64,000 nt of DNA, from contig NZ_CP158480.1 of NCBI RefSeq assembly GCF_050920755.1, positions 310,001 through 374,000 on the forward strand. Direction: 5' to 3'. The translations under genes were made by a program, and so were the position numbers. Source of the DNA: Oligella sp050920755. GTDB lineage: Bacteria > Pseudomonadota > Gammaproteobacteria > Burkholderiales > Burkholderiaceae_B. Of the stretch, positions 34,870-44,242 are shown one piece after another. Below the pieces are notes generated by a model. That model was not told the origin of the DNA and made no database searches. It was given only the letters and a program-made list of their open reading frames with translations. The number at the start of each line of letters is the position of its first letter. Position 1 is the first letter of the stretch.

Positions 34870-35439
34870 ATGAAAAAGCGTTTGGTCATTGGCGTCACCG
34901 GAGCAACGGGTGCGATTTATGCAGTCCGTATGCTGCAGACGCTACAACAATTACCGGAGGTGGAGACGCACTTAGTGGTGTCTTCATCCGGCGTTGTTAA
35001 TTTAAAGTATGAAATGGGCATGGATCGTCACGAGCTCTATGCCTTAGCGGATCATTGCTATAACTTCAAAGACATCGGCGCAACCCTAGCCAGTGGCGGT
35101 TTTAAAACCGATGGGATGCTGATTTTACCTTGTACGATGCATACCTTGGCTTCTTGTGCCATTGGTTTATCGGATAATCTCATCACTCGTACCGCCGATG
35201 TGCATTTGAAGGAACGTCGTAAATTGGTGTTGGTGGTGCGTGAAACGCCATTTAATCTAGCCCATCTACGTAATATGACGGCAGTGACCGAGATGGGCGG
35301 TATTATTTACCCGCCGCTCCCGGCCTTTTATCATCATCCCGAATCCATTGAGGAAATGGTTGCTCATACCAATGCACGGCTATTGGAAATTTTCGATATT
35401 CATGTTGAGGCACCGACATGGCATGGCACTCAGAGCTAG
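34870..35439 (+). CDS. ubiX: Flavin prenyltransferase UbiX
   Basis: Makes prenylated FMN, the cofactor of the UbiD decarboxylase in ubiquinone synthesis. The 189-residue flavoprotein has VIGVTGATGAIYAV at the N-terminus (phosphate loop), SGG in ATLASGGFKTDGM, and PCTMHTLASCAIGLSDNLITR. The stop codon lies inside a short terminator palindrome shared with the convergent EI24 gene. Confidence 0.95.
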   Translation: MKKRLVIGVTGATGAIYAVRMLQTLQQLPEVETHLVVSSSGVVNLKYEMGMDRHELYALADHCYNFKDIGATLASGGFKTDGMLILPCTMHTLASCAIGLSDNLITRTADVHLKERRKLVLVVRETPFNLAHLRNMTAVTEMGGIIYPPLPAFYHHPESIEEMVAHTNARLLEIFDIHVEAPTWHGTQS

Positions 35440-35455
35440 CAAGCCGCTAGTTTTT
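35436..35455 (+). terminator. Compact terminator embracing both stop codons
   Basis: CTAGC-AAGCC-GCTAG followed by TTTTT. The left arm contains the ubiX TAG and the right arm the TAG of the minus-strand EI24 gene. Confidence 0.65.
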
Positions 35456-36238
35456 ATTTGATAGGATACGTCCTTGATTGTCCGCAGTAAATTGGGCATC
35501 AATATCAATCACACCGTGTCGTAATTCTCTTAGCGCACTTAGGCCATAGTGGGTACAGGCTAAAATGGCATAAACCGGCACGACGAGTCCCATAAAGGGG
35601 ATAAGGCACACAAGGCCGCAAACTAAACCGATGATCCAAAAACCGCGATTATATTTTTTAAGAATAAACTCTCTTTCGGCCGGAGAAGCGTGCTCGGTTA
35701 TGGCATCAACTTTAGCGATTTGGGAAAAAGCATAAGCAGTCCAAAAAACGCTTAACACAATAGAGGCAAAGGGGATTAGCCAGAGAGGCAGGGTGAGTAA
35801 CCAGCCTAGTACAAAGATCACCCCGACTTTAACGGCATTAAAAATACTGCGGGAATCAATAAACTTACCGCGCTTTTCTAAGTCCTGATATTGCGTTTTG
35901 CCCAAGAGACTGACGGCTAAGGGAGTAACCGCTACGGATGCTACGGCTAAGCCTATCACTAAGCTAATCGCGGAAAGGGCAAAAAAAGCGATTAAACCGC
36001 TCAACCAACCGCTCAAGGTACTCATACCCCATAACGAGGTAAAACTGCTGAACCAGCTCCATTTATGGGCACTGGTAATAAACCAGTTATCTAAGGGATC
36101 CCAAGCAACAATCAAAAATAAAACTAAACTTAACACGGTCACGCCGAACGGCATCAGTACCGCCATTAACATTTTGGGGTGAAATTGACTGACTAGTGCT
36201 TTGGCCAGCGCCTCAATAGGAGTGACATTGGTGGTCAT
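35447..36238 (-). CDS. EI24 domain (CysZ-like) inner-membrane protein
   Basis: A 263-residue membrane protein with about five to six hydrophobic segments, matching the EI24/CysZ family pattern. CysZ imports sulfate for cysteine synthesis, but betaproteobacterial EI24 proteins are untested and no cys genes are nearby. The sequence starts with a charged stretch and a first helix near residues 22-45. It is transcribed toward ubiX and ends in the shared palindrome. Confidence 0.78.
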   Translation of the reverse strand: MTTNVTPIEALAKALVSQFHPKMLMAVLMPFGVTVLSLVLFLIVAWDPLDNWFITSAHKWSWFSSFTSLWGMSTLSGWLSGLIAFFALSAISLVIGLAVASVAVTPLAVSLLGKTQYQDLEKRGKFIDSRSIFNAVKVGVIFVLGWLLTLPLWLIPFASIVLSVFWTAYAFSQIAKVDAITEHASPAEREFILKKYNRGFWIIGLVCGLVCLIPFMGLVVPVYAILACTHYGLSALRELRHGVIDIDAQFTADNQGRILSNKN

Positions 36239-36498
36239 CTTGGAAAATCCTTGCTTTAAAACGATTGATTCGAAAAATTGCCCGAAGGTGCCTAAGGCAA
36301 TAGTTGCTCGACAGGCTATTATATGGGGTGAGGAATGGATTTGATCAATACCTTTGGTAGCAATATGTATGTGAATTGTATTTGAAAGGAAATTTTTATA
36401 TTTTTCTTAAAGGATTTGTAGATATATTTATAAAAAAGGAATATAATTTTTTACTTCCCTATGAGATTCGCTTTGGAAGCGTTTTCATTCTGATAGAT

Positions 36499-36583
36499 GC
36501 CCGGGTGGTGAAATTGGTAGACGCAGGGGACTCAAAATCCCCCGCCGCGAGGCGTGCCGGTTCAAGTCCGGCCCCGGGCACCA
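36499..36583 (+). tRNA. tRNA-Leu (CAA)
   Basis: Class II tRNA of 85 bases with encoded CCA. The acceptor stem GCCCGGG / CCCGGGC is perfect, the D arm is regular, and the anticodon loop CTCAAAA gives CAA (UUG codon). A long variable arm is present and the T arm is GCCGG/CCGGC. A TATAAT at 36442-36447 upstream is a candidate -10. Downstream lies an accessory pocket (higBA and an IS256 remnant). Confidence 0.95.
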
Positions 36584-36905
36584 CTTAAGCTATAAGCATA
36601 ACAACAAACATTACAATGCTTATAGAATCTAGCTTATAGCCGTTTTTGATTTAATCATAGATGTTTAATGAGTATTATTTTTTAAAAAATTACTCATCTT
36701 TTACTCAAAATGGCATTTGTATGATCATAAAAAGAAAAACAACACCGTATTACTTTTGAGAGTGGCTAGCGTCATTTTCTAAGGTTGTTTCACTATCTCT
36801 ACTGGCGCAGTTGATACAAAAGAGACGTTAGTAGTTATATACAATTAAAGCTTGAATGTATAATCTATAGCTTATAAAATGAACAAAATAGGATATGCAA
36901 ATTAA
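36584..36905. other. Gap after tRNA-Leu with alternative hairpins
   Basis: GCTATAAGC at 36589-36597 can pair either with GCTTATAG at 36618-36625 (as part of a 10-bp stem) or with GCTTATAGC at 36632-36640, which is followed by CGTTTTTG. The second pairing is the likely tRNA-Leu terminator. The rest is AT-rich and must hold the higBA promoter. No duplicate of the tRNA 3' end was found, so no attachment site is claimed. Confidence 0.5.
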
Positions 36906-37268
36906 ATGACAACGAAACAGTGGACGGTATTATTTACTGACCGTTTTTCTGACTGGTTAAATGAGCAGGAAAATGGATTAAGGGAGACTGTTTTAATTCA
37001 TTTACTAAATTTGGAGAAATACGGGTTTTTGTTGGCTAGACCTTATGCCGATACCATTAAGGATTCTACTTATCCAAACATGAAAGAGCTTAGAGTGCAG
37101 TATCGAGGGCGTCCGATTAGAGTATTTTATGCGTTTGATCCATTACGTCAAGCTATCGTTTTGTGTGCAGGAGATAAAACAGGCAAAGAAAAGCAGTTCT
37201 ACAAGAAGATGATAAGAATCGCAGATCAGGAGTTTAAGAATTATTTGGAAAGTTTAAGAGGTATATGA
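36906..37268 (+). CDS. higB: RelE/HigB-type toxin (Gp49-like)
   Basis: A 120-residue ribosome-dependent mRNA-interferase-type toxin of the phage-derived Gp49/HigB group. It shows the family block MKELRVQYRGRPIRVFYAFD followed by ALCAGDKTG-like residues (IVLCAGDKTGKEKQFY). It overlaps the antitoxin gene by 4 bases, toxin first as usual for higBA. AT-rich flanks and position behind a tRNA suggest horizontal acquisition. Confidence 0.85.
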   Translation: MTTKQWTVLFTDRFSDWLNEQENGLRETVLIHLLNLEKYGFLLARPYADTIKDSTYPNMKELRVQYRGRPIRVFYAFDPLRQAIVLCAGDKTGKEKQFYKKMIRIADQEFKNYLESLRGI

Positions 37269-37567
37269 TGAAAACACTACAACAGGTAATTGCAGAGCAA
37301 TCAATAGAAAGTCAGCAACGCATTAAAGAGGGGGCTGATAAATTGATATTGGAAACAGGGCTTGCCTTGTTGCGTGAAGAGATTGCGCTTTCTCAGAAAG
37401 AGTTAGCCAAGCAATTAGGAGTGTCTCAACCTGCTATTGTACAAATAGAGCAAAGAGGTGCTGATCTTAAGTTAAAAACGCTAAAGCGGTATATTGAGGC
37501 AATGGGTGGGCAGCTAAGCCTAACTGTTACCATGCCGACAGGTGATAATCGTACGTTTAGTATTTAA
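37265..37567 (+). CDS. higA: HigA-type XRE-family antitoxin
   Basis: A 100-residue helix-turn-helix protein. The XRE domain spans about residues 35-90 with ALSQKELAKQLGVSQPAIVQIEQ. It should bind the toxin and its own promoter. The C-terminal strand (GGQLSLTVTMP) is typical of HigA proteins paired with Gp49-like toxins. Confidence 0.88.
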   Translation: MMKTLQQVIAEQSIESQQRIKEGADKLILETGLALLREEIALSQKELAKQLGVSQPAIVQIEQRGADLKLKTLKRYIEAMGGQLSLTVTMPTGDNRTFSI

Positions 37568-37645
37568 CAGAAAGGAAGCTACAGGAGCAAACCCAAGTTT
37601 CCAAGGGAGCGTGTCGACGTCGAGCCGTAGCTGACCATTGGATCG

Positions 37646-37767
37646 GCGAATGACGAGGCTGCCCTAAAAGTGGTGTATTTAGCGATTCACGAGGCAAGCA
37701 AAAATGGACAATGCCAATTAGGAACTGGCGACAAGCTCTAAACCGGTTTGGTATAGAGTTTGAAGAC
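37646..37767 (+). pseudogene. IS256-family transposase C-terminal fragment, frameshifted
   Basis: Translates to NDEAALKVVYLAIHEASK, then after a one-base deletion in an A run (37700-37704) to KWTMPIRNWRQALNRFGIEF. These are the last conserved blocks of IS256/Mutator-type transposases. About 40 residues remain; the catalytic DDE part and both inverted repeats are missing. A dead scar of an insertion between higBA and the kdp operon. The 362-bp gap around it (37568-37929) has no other gene. Confidence 0.8.
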
Positions 37768-37929
37768 AGTGTTCTGGAGCCTATAAAAAAATCAGTTACA
37801 CAAATTATCTTACAGTCTCAATCTATTCCATCGCACGTACTCAAGATGTCTTTTGCCTAATTCTTCTTATGGAACATAAAGGTTTTTTACAAGACAAAAA
37901 ATACCTACCCATCAAGAGATTCGCTTGTC

Positions 37930-38607
37930 CTATAGCTTTAGGCGATAACCCACACCGATTTCAGTTAAAAAGTGTTTGGGTCGAGAGGGATTATCTTCGA
38001 GTTTTTGTCGCAGATTGGACATAAAGACCCTGACATAATGACCTTGTTCAATGTGACCCTTACCCCAGACTTCATTTAAGATTTGCTGATGGGTAAGCAC
38101 GCGTTGCGGATTGCGCAGCAAAAACGATAATAAGCGATATTCAATCGGAGTTAAGTGGATGACTTCATTATTTTTGCTTACTTGGCGTAGGCTGGTATCA
38201 ATGATGATATCACCCATTTGAATGATTGCCGTGCTGTCGGGGTTACTTTGATAGCGCCGTAAATGCGCATTTACGCGTGCCAATAGTTCACCCATACTAA
38301 AGGGTTTGATTAAGTAATCATCAGCCCCGCGATTTAGCGCATCAATTTTATCTTGTTCACCGCTACGGGCTGAAAGTACGATGATCGGTACATTTGACCA
38401 AGTACGTATATCATCAATTAATTCAAGTCCGTCAACATCCGGCAAGCCTAAGTCTAATAAGATAAGATCAGGGCGACGCGAGGCGGCATCTATCAAACCG
38501 CGTTTACCCATTTCAGCGGTATGAACCTGGCACCCGGCCTCTTCCAGTGAGTTTTTGATAAAACGGGCAATATGGGGTTCATCTTCAATGATTAATATCG
38601 TTTTCAT
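37930..38607 (-). CDS. kdpE: KdpE response regulator
   Basis: OmpR-family regulator of the K+ transport operon, 225 residues. The receiver domain has the phospho-acceptor Asp52 in LILLDLGLPDVDG. The winged-helix DNA-binding domain covers about 130-225 and ends EIGVGYRL. It is last gene of kdpFABCDE, 36 bp after kdpD. A candidate KdpE site lies upstream of kdpF. Confidence 0.96.
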   Translation of the reverse strand: MKTILIIEDEPHIARFIKNSLEEAGCQVHTAEMGKRGLIDAASRRPDLILLDLGLPDVDGLELIDDIRTWSNVPIIVLSARSGEQDKIDALNRGADDYLIKPFSMGELLARVNAHLRRYQSNPDSTAIIQMGDIIIDTSLRQVSKNNEVIHLTPIEYRLLSFLLRNPQRVLTHQQILNEVWGKGHIEQGHYVRVFMSNLRQKLEDNPSRPKHFLTEIGVGYRLKL

Positions 38608-38643
38608 GTGTCAAATCCCGTTGAATTAAGTTTCTTTGCGGCA

Positions 38644-41382
38644 TTATAAAGTAGTGCCGTGATCCTGATTAAACTGAGCTTCCAATTGATGTTCAAATTG
38701 CTCTTGCTGTAATTGGCTGGGGCTCGGTAAGTCAATGGTAAAGCATGCGCCATGGGGTGCGATATTGCGGACGCTTAAGGTACCTTCAAGGTTTTTTACT
38801 AAGTCACGACTTAAGGCTAAGCCCAGACCTAAGCCCGTTACCGTACTTTCTGAATTGCCGCGTGTAAAGCGTTCAAAAATCATTTCCTGTTGCTCAATAG
38901 GTACCCCTTCACCACTATCAATCACATGAATTAAGAAGCGATTGGTGTTGCCGGCCTCTACTTCAATGCGAAGAGGACTGTCTTTGGGTGAATAGTTGAT
39001 GGCATTATTCAGTAGATTGATTAACACGCGTGCTAACAGCAGTTCATCGGTATAGATAAATTGCCAGTTTTCAGGGATATGGACTTCAATGTGTCGATTA
39101 CCTAAAGCAAACTCAAGCTGCTGTAAAATGCCGCCAATTAATTCCTCTAAGCTGAACCATTGCTTATTGACACTCATGCCGCCGGACTGTAGTAAAGCAT
39201 AATCTAAAATATTAACCACCAAGCGTTGGATGGCGTTACTTTGTTGTTGTATATCCAAAGCAAGCTGATGTTGTTGATATAGTTGCGCTTTATTGGCGGT
39301 AAGTTGTAGCAAGCTTTCTGCTAAAGTCGATAAAACCGCCAACGGGGTGCGAATATCATGGGATAGGGCAGATAAAAGCGTGCCCCGCAGATGTTCGGAC
39401 TCAGCTTTAATAACTGCTTCTTGGGCGACCTTAACAAAATAAATTCGCTCTAATGCTAAGGCAATTTGCGACACAGCGACATCCAAAAATATCTGCTGCT
39501 CGGGTTGATTAAAGTAGCTTAAATTCTTGGGCATAATTGCCAAAACCCCTTGAACCTGCCCGGAAGCGGTTAAAGGGCGATATTGCATTTTATTGGCCGT
39601 CAAGGTATGTGTACCCAAACCTGCGCTTTGGTTATGGTCATATACCCATTGTGCTACAGTCCGATCAAACTCCGGTGGAATCGTGCTGTCGCCGGTTAAG
39701 TCTAGACGATTCTGGTGATCGGGGGTGATGATTAAGGCATAATGAGCAAGGTGTTGTAATAGCCACTGCGTTGCATGGCTGGCGACCTCCTCGGATTTGC
39801 GAGAAGCACTTAAGCCTTGACTTAGTTGACTGATCGACTTGGCTTGTTGCTCCCGCCCTCGCGCGGATTGAGCTTGAAATCTTAATCCCACCGCCAGATT
39901 ATTAATCAGTAATGACACGACAATTAAAATCCCAAAGGTTAATAAGTACTGTACATCACTGACTGAAAATGAGTATTTGGGTTCGACAAAGAAAAAATCA
40001 AAACTTAATACACTGGCAATTACCGCAAAAATACCCGGCAATCGCCCAAAGCGTACCGACACAAATACAATCACCAGTAAATACAGCATCAGTACATTGG
40101 CTAAATGTAGCCATTGAGTTAACTTTGTCAGTGAGGCGGTAATTAGTGCACAGCCTAACAGCGCAATCAGGTAGCCTTGTGCATTGTTTTTTTTCCATAG
40201 GGATTTAATATCAAAGCTTTTTTGCGCATTGGTATCGGTAGCATTCGCAGAATGATCATGGGCTTGATTGACTAGGATGATATCTAGTTTGGTGTCTTGT
40301 TGGGATATCTGCTCTACCAAGGAGGCATTCCAGCGACCTAATTTAGGGCGCTGTTGTCCTACCACTATACGTCCGATATTAAATTGGTGGGCATAGCTGG
40401 TAAGTCCTTCAGCGACAGTATTGGCCGTGATTATTTGGGTGGTTGCCCCCATCTCTTCTGCTAAGCGTAGAGCATCAAGAATATTTTGTTTGTTCTTTGA
40501 GGGGCGGCGTGGGGTTTCCACATGGGCGACATACCATTTGGTATGCAAACTGCCTGCCAGTCGCGCGGCATGACGAATTAAGCGTTCGTTGTTACCTTTA
40601 GGGCTTAATCCCACCAATAACTGGTCATTGGTATTCCAAATGGGCGCAATACGTGCCTGCCTACGATAATGGCGCATATCGGCATCCACGCGTTCGGCCG
40701 TGCGGCGTAAAGCCAATTCACGCAAGGCAATAAGATTGCCTTTGCGAAAGAAGTTTTTGACAGCGTTTTTGGCTTGATTGGGCAAATACACTTTGCCTTC
40801 TTCTAAGCGGGTCAGTAGTTCATCGGCCGGTAAATCGACTAACACCACCTCATTGGCCGTATCAAAGAACCAGTCGGGAAGCGTCTCGCGCACGGCAATA
40901 CCGGTAATTTGATTAACCACATCATTGACGCTTTCTAAATGCTGAACATTGAGGGTGGTATAAACATTAATCCCGGCATTTATCAACTCCTCTACATCCT
41001 GCCAGCGCTTTGGATGGCGAGAAGTGGGGACATTGCTATGAGCTAACTCATCGACTAATAAAATATCAGGGCGTAATGCCAATGCTCTATCTAAATCAAA
41101 CTCTTTAAGAGACTGCCCACGATAGTGAACGGTCTTTAAGGGCAAAATAGGTAGCCCCTCCAATAAGGCAGCGGTTTCACTGCGTCCGTGTGTTTCAACA
41201 ATACCGACCAGCACATTTAAACCCTGACTTTGGGCTTGGCGTGCTGCCATAAGCATGTCATAGGTTTTGCCCACCCCGGCCGATGAACCGAAAAATATCT
41301 TCAGTTTACCCCGCTCAGTGCTAAGCGTGTCTTGCTGTATTTGCGTGAGTAGTTCATCGGGATTGGGGCGGTTATCAGTCAT
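38644..41382 (-). CDS. kdpD: KdpD K+-sensing histidine kinase
   Basis: Membrane sensor kinase of 912 residues. Order of domains: N-terminal KdpD domain with Walker A GSSAGVGKT (32-40), Usp-like domain (about 250-370), four membrane helices (about 400-500), GAF-like part, then HisKA with His675 in SHDIRTPLA and the HATPase domain (LINLLNNAINYSP, GLGLGLAL). It responds to low K+ and c-di-AMP-type or osmotic cues in other bacteria. It sits 30 bp after kdpC. Confidence 0.96.
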   Translation of the reverse strand: MTDNRPNPDELLTQIQQDTLSTERGKLKIFFGSSAGVGKTYDMLMAARQAQSQGLNVLVGIVETHGRSETAALLEGLPILPLKTVHYRGQSLKEFDLDRALALRPDILLVDELAHSNVPTSRHPKRWQDVEELINAGINVYTTLNVQHLESVNDVVNQITGIAVRETLPDWFFDTANEVVLVDLPADELLTRLEEGKVYLPNQAKNAVKNFFRKGNLIALRELALRRTAERVDADMRHYRRQARIAPIWNTNDQLLVGLSPKGNNERLIRHAARLAGSLHTKWYVAHVETPRRPSKNKQNILDALRLAEEMGATTQIITANTVAEGLTSYAHQFNIGRIVVGQQRPKLGRWNASLVEQISQQDTKLDIILVNQAHDHSANATDTNAQKSFDIKSLWKKNNAQGYLIALLGCALITASLTKLTQWLHLANVLMLYLLVIVFVSVRFGRLPGIFAVIASVLSFDFFFVEPKYSFSVSDVQYLLTFGILIVVSLLINNLAVGLRFQAQSARGREQQAKSISQLSQGLSASRKSEEVASHATQWLLQHLAHYALIITPDHQNRLDLTGDSTIPPEFDRTVAQWVYDHNQSAGLGTHTLTANKMQYRPLTASGQVQGVLAIMPKNLSYFNQPEQQIFLDVAVSQIALALERIYFVKVAQEAVIKAESEHLRGTLLSALSHDIRTPLAVLSTLAESLLQLTANKAQLYQQHQLALDIQQQSNAIQRLVVNILDYALLQSGGMSVNKQWFSLEELIGGILQQLEFALGNRHIEVHIPENWQFIYTDELLLARVLINLLNNAINYSPKDSPLRIEVEAGNTNRFLIHVIDSGEGVPIEQQEMIFERFTRGNSESTVTGLGLGLALSRDLVKNLEGTLSVRNIAPHGACFTIDLPSPSQLQQEQFEHQLEAQFNQDHGTTL

Positions 41383-41412
41383 AACAATCTCTTTGGATTA
41401 AAGGAAAAATGA

Positions 41413-42033
41413 TTATGGGTTGAGCTTGTCTAAAGCCATGTTTACCGCTAAGACATTAACCACTGGGTCACCGAACAAGCCGAATTGTGGCCCCTGAGTA
41501 TGCTCATCAATAACTTTTTGTACAAGCTCAGCACGGATGCCACGCTGCTTGGCAATGCGATTAACTTGCCATTTGGCTGAGGCGGGTGATATATGCGGGT
41601 CTAAGCCACTGCCGGAGGCACTCACCAATGCTAAGGGAACTGCTGCGGTATTGTCGGGGTCACTGGCTTTTAATTTACTCATTGCGGCTTGTACGGTTTG
41701 TACTAACTCCGGATTTAACGGTCCTAAATTACTGCCGCTAGAGGCTTTGGCATCATAGTTGGCAGCAGAAGGACGACCCCATAAATACTTAGGGTCATCG
41801 AAGTTTTGCCCGATTAAGCTTGAACCAATCACCTTGCCCTGATCGTCTTTATACAGACTGCCATTGGCTTGGCTCGGCATCAAGGTTTGTGAAAGCGCTG
41901 TCATCGCTAATGGATACACAATCCCTAAAATAATACTCAGCACCACAAATAGCAGTAACGCCGGCTTTAGCATAGCGAATTGCGTAACTGATGAGGCAGG
42001 TGTCGAGTCGCTTGAATAATTGTGAGTATTCAT
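41413..42033 (-). CDS. kdpC: K+-transporting ATPase subunit KdpC
   Basis: Single-span accessory subunit of the KdpFABC pump, 206 residues. The N-terminal helix is about 22-44 and a periplasmic domain follows, with GSSLIGQNF, YLWGRPSA, SGSNLGPLNPEL and SASGSGLDPHISPASA, the standard KdpC motifs. A Ser/Thr-rich N-terminal 20 residues precede the helix, slightly longer than in E. coli. Confidence 0.96.
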   Translation of the reverse strand: MNTHNYSSDSTPASSVTQFAMLKPALLLFVVLSIILGIVYPLAMTALSQTLMPSQANGSLYKDDQGKVIGSSLIGQNFDDPKYLWGRPSAANYDAKASSGSNLGPLNPELVQTVQAAMSKLKASDPDNTAAVPLALVSASGSGLDPHISPASAKWQVNRIAKQRGIRAELVQKVIDEHTQGPQFGLFGDPVVNVLAVNMALDKLNP

Positions 42034-42053
42034 ATCGATTCCTTAAGGCTATA

Positions 42054-44198
42054 TTAAACTAAGTGCAAAAGATTTAAAATGACATCAATCACTTTGATAC
42101 CGATAAATGGCAGGATAAGACCGCCTAAACCGTAAATCAATAGATTAGTGCGTAATAGCGTAGCGGCTTTGGCAGCACGATATTTAACGCCTTTAAGCGC
42201 TAAGGGAATTAAAGCGATAATAATCAAGGCATTAAAAATCACTGCGGATAGAATTGCACTGATCGGACTGCCTAAATTCATGATGTCTAACACTTTTAAG
42301 GCAGGGTAGGTACTGGCAAAGGCTGCAGGAATAATGGCAAAGTATTTCGCCACGTCATTAGCCAGACTAAAGGTGGTGAGTGCGCCACGGGTCATCAGCA
42401 TTTGCTTACCGGTTTGTACTACCTCAATCAGCTTGGTGGGGTTAGAGTCTAAATCGACCATATTGGCTGCTTCTTTTGCAGCTTGGGTGCCGCTATTCAT
42501 CGCTACCGCCACATCTGCCTGGGCCAAGGCCGGAGCGTCATTGGTACCGTCACCGGTCATGGCCACTAATTTACCTTGTTCTTGGTAGCTACGGATACGG
42601 GCCAGTTTTTGTTCCGGTGTGGCTTCCGCCATAAAATCATCCACCCCGGCTTCTGCCGCAATGGCAGCCGCAGTTACGGGATTGTCGCCGGTAATCATCA
42701 CGGTGGTGATGCCCATACGGCGCAACTCGGCAAATCGCTCCTTAATGCCTTTTTTGACAATGTCTTTAAGCTCAACTACGCCTAATACTTGCTTGCCCTC
42801 AGCAATTACTAAAGGGGTGCTGCCGCGACGCGCTACTTCCTCAACTTGGCGTTTAATACCATCAGTTATGGTGCCACCTGCTTGCTCGACTCGGCGGGCA
42901 ATGGCATCAAAGGCGCCTTTACGAATTTCTCGACCGTCCATATTGGTACCGCTCATGCGAGTTTGGGCAGTAAACTCAATGGCCTCATAGTCTTTTTCTT
43001 GATACTGACTGTCCGTTAAATTGAATTTTTGTTCTGCTAATTTGACAATGCTGCGGCCTTCAGGCGTTTCATCTGCTAAAGAGGCGATCAGTGCGGCTTC
43101 GGCTAATTGGTTTTCACTGACCCCTGCGGCAGCAACAAATTGCGAGGCTTGGCGATTACCGTAAGTGATGGTACCTGTTTTATCCAGCATCAAAACATCC
43201 ACGTCGCCGGCGGCCTCTACCGCACGACCTGAGGTGGCAACCACATTGGCCTGCATCATACGGCTCATACCGGCTACCCCAATGGCTGATAATAAAGCGC
43301 CAATGGTGGTTGGAATCAAGCACACCAAGAGCGCCACTAAAATAACCAGTGAGGTTGGCGTACCTTGGCCGGAAGCCTTGACAGCAAATTCCGAAAAGGG
43401 AAATAAGGTCACGCACACCATTAAAAAGATAAAGGTTAACGCAACTAATAAAATCGTCAAGGCGATTTCATTTGGAGTTTTGCTGCGTTTTGCCCCTTCA
43501 ACCAAGGAAATCATGCGGTCTAAAAAGCCTTGACCTGCGGCTTGGGTAACACGAATAATCAACCAATCGGAGAGTACCAATGTACCGCCCGTGACCGCAT
43601 TAAAGTCACCACCGCTTTCTCGAATCACAGGCGCAGACTCACCGGTAATTGCCGATTCGTCGACTGAAGCCAAACCTTCAATAACTTCACCGTCTGCGGG
43701 GATGACTTCGCCTGCTTGTACCAGTACGATGTCGTCTTTATTAAGCTCAGTCGCCGCTACCGTAAGCGTGGAGTTTTTATCGTCGATATTGAGCAGTTTA
43801 CGTGCTTTAACATCTTGACGTGTCTGTTTTAAGCTTGCCGCTTGTGCTTTACTGCGACCCTCTGCCAATGCTTCGGCAAAGTTGGCAAATAAAATGGTAA
43901 ACCACAAGCACAGCGTAATTGCTAAATCAAAGCCGAACTCTGCGCGATGACTAGGGTCGATCAATGATTGAATAGTTAAAATTGTGGTTAAAATGCTGCC
44001 CACATACACCACAAACATCACAGGGTTACGCCATTGCACTTTGGGATTGAGTTTGCCAAAGGCCTCTTTAAAAGCGGGTTTTAGCAACTCCGGAGCAAAC
44101 ATACCTTGTGCTTGTCGTTTGTGATGCACTTCGCAGTTATGATTGTCTTTGGGCGCTAAGGCATCCGGGTTATTAGGAGGTAAGGTTGTGAGTGTCAT
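42054..44198 (-). CDS. kdpB: K+-transporting P-type ATPase subunit KdpB
   Basis: Catalytic P-type ATPase of the Kdp pump, 714 residues. The phosphorylated residue is Asp339 in DKTGTIT. The actuator loop TGES is at 185-188 (its Ser is an inhibitory phosphorylation site in E. coli). The membrane motif is CLIPTT, and MTGDGTNDAPALAQADV forms the hinge. The N-terminal 30 residues are His/Asn-rich and longer than in the E. coli protein. Confidence 0.98.
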   Translation of the reverse strand: MTLTTLPPNNPDALAPKDNHNCEVHHKRQAQGMFAPELLKPAFKEAFGKLNPKVQWRNPVMFVVYVGSILTTILTIQSLIDPSHRAEFGFDLAITLCLWFTILFANFAEALAEGRSKAQAASLKQTRQDVKARKLLNIDDKNSTLTVAATELNKDDIVLVQAGEVIPADGEVIEGLASVDESAITGESAPVIRESGGDFNAVTGGTLVLSDWLIIRVTQAAGQGFLDRMISLVEGAKRSKTPNEIALTILLVALTFIFLMVCVTLFPFSEFAVKASGQGTPTSLVILVALLVCLIPTTIGALLSAIGVAGMSRMMQANVVATSGRAVEAAGDVDVLMLDKTGTITYGNRQASQFVAAAGVSENQLAEAALIASLADETPEGRSIVKLAEQKFNLTDSQYQEKDYEAIEFTAQTRMSGTNMDGREIRKGAFDAIARRVEQAGGTITDGIKRQVEEVARRGSTPLVIAEGKQVLGVVELKDIVKKGIKERFAELRRMGITTVMITGDNPVTAAAIAAEAGVDDFMAEATPEQKLARIRSYQEQGKLVAMTGDGTNDAPALAQADVAVAMNSGTQAAKEAANMVDLDSNPTKLIEVVQTGKQMLMTRGALTTFSLANDVAKYFAIIPAAFASTYPALKVLDIMNLGSPISAILSAVIFNALIIIALIPLALKGVKYRAAKAATLLRTNLLIYGLGGLILPFIGIKVIDVILNLLHLV

Positions 44199-44242
44199 AA
44201 TAAAATTCCTTAAAATCTACTCGGTCTGTGCTGTCAGAGCCG

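Noticed and set aside
36376..36588. 70-codon plus-strand frame
   Set aside because: It runs through tRNA-Leu; the tRNA explains the sequence.
36584..37929. Integrative element with att sites at tRNA-Leu
   Set aside because: No second copy of the tRNA 3' end and no integrase gene were found.
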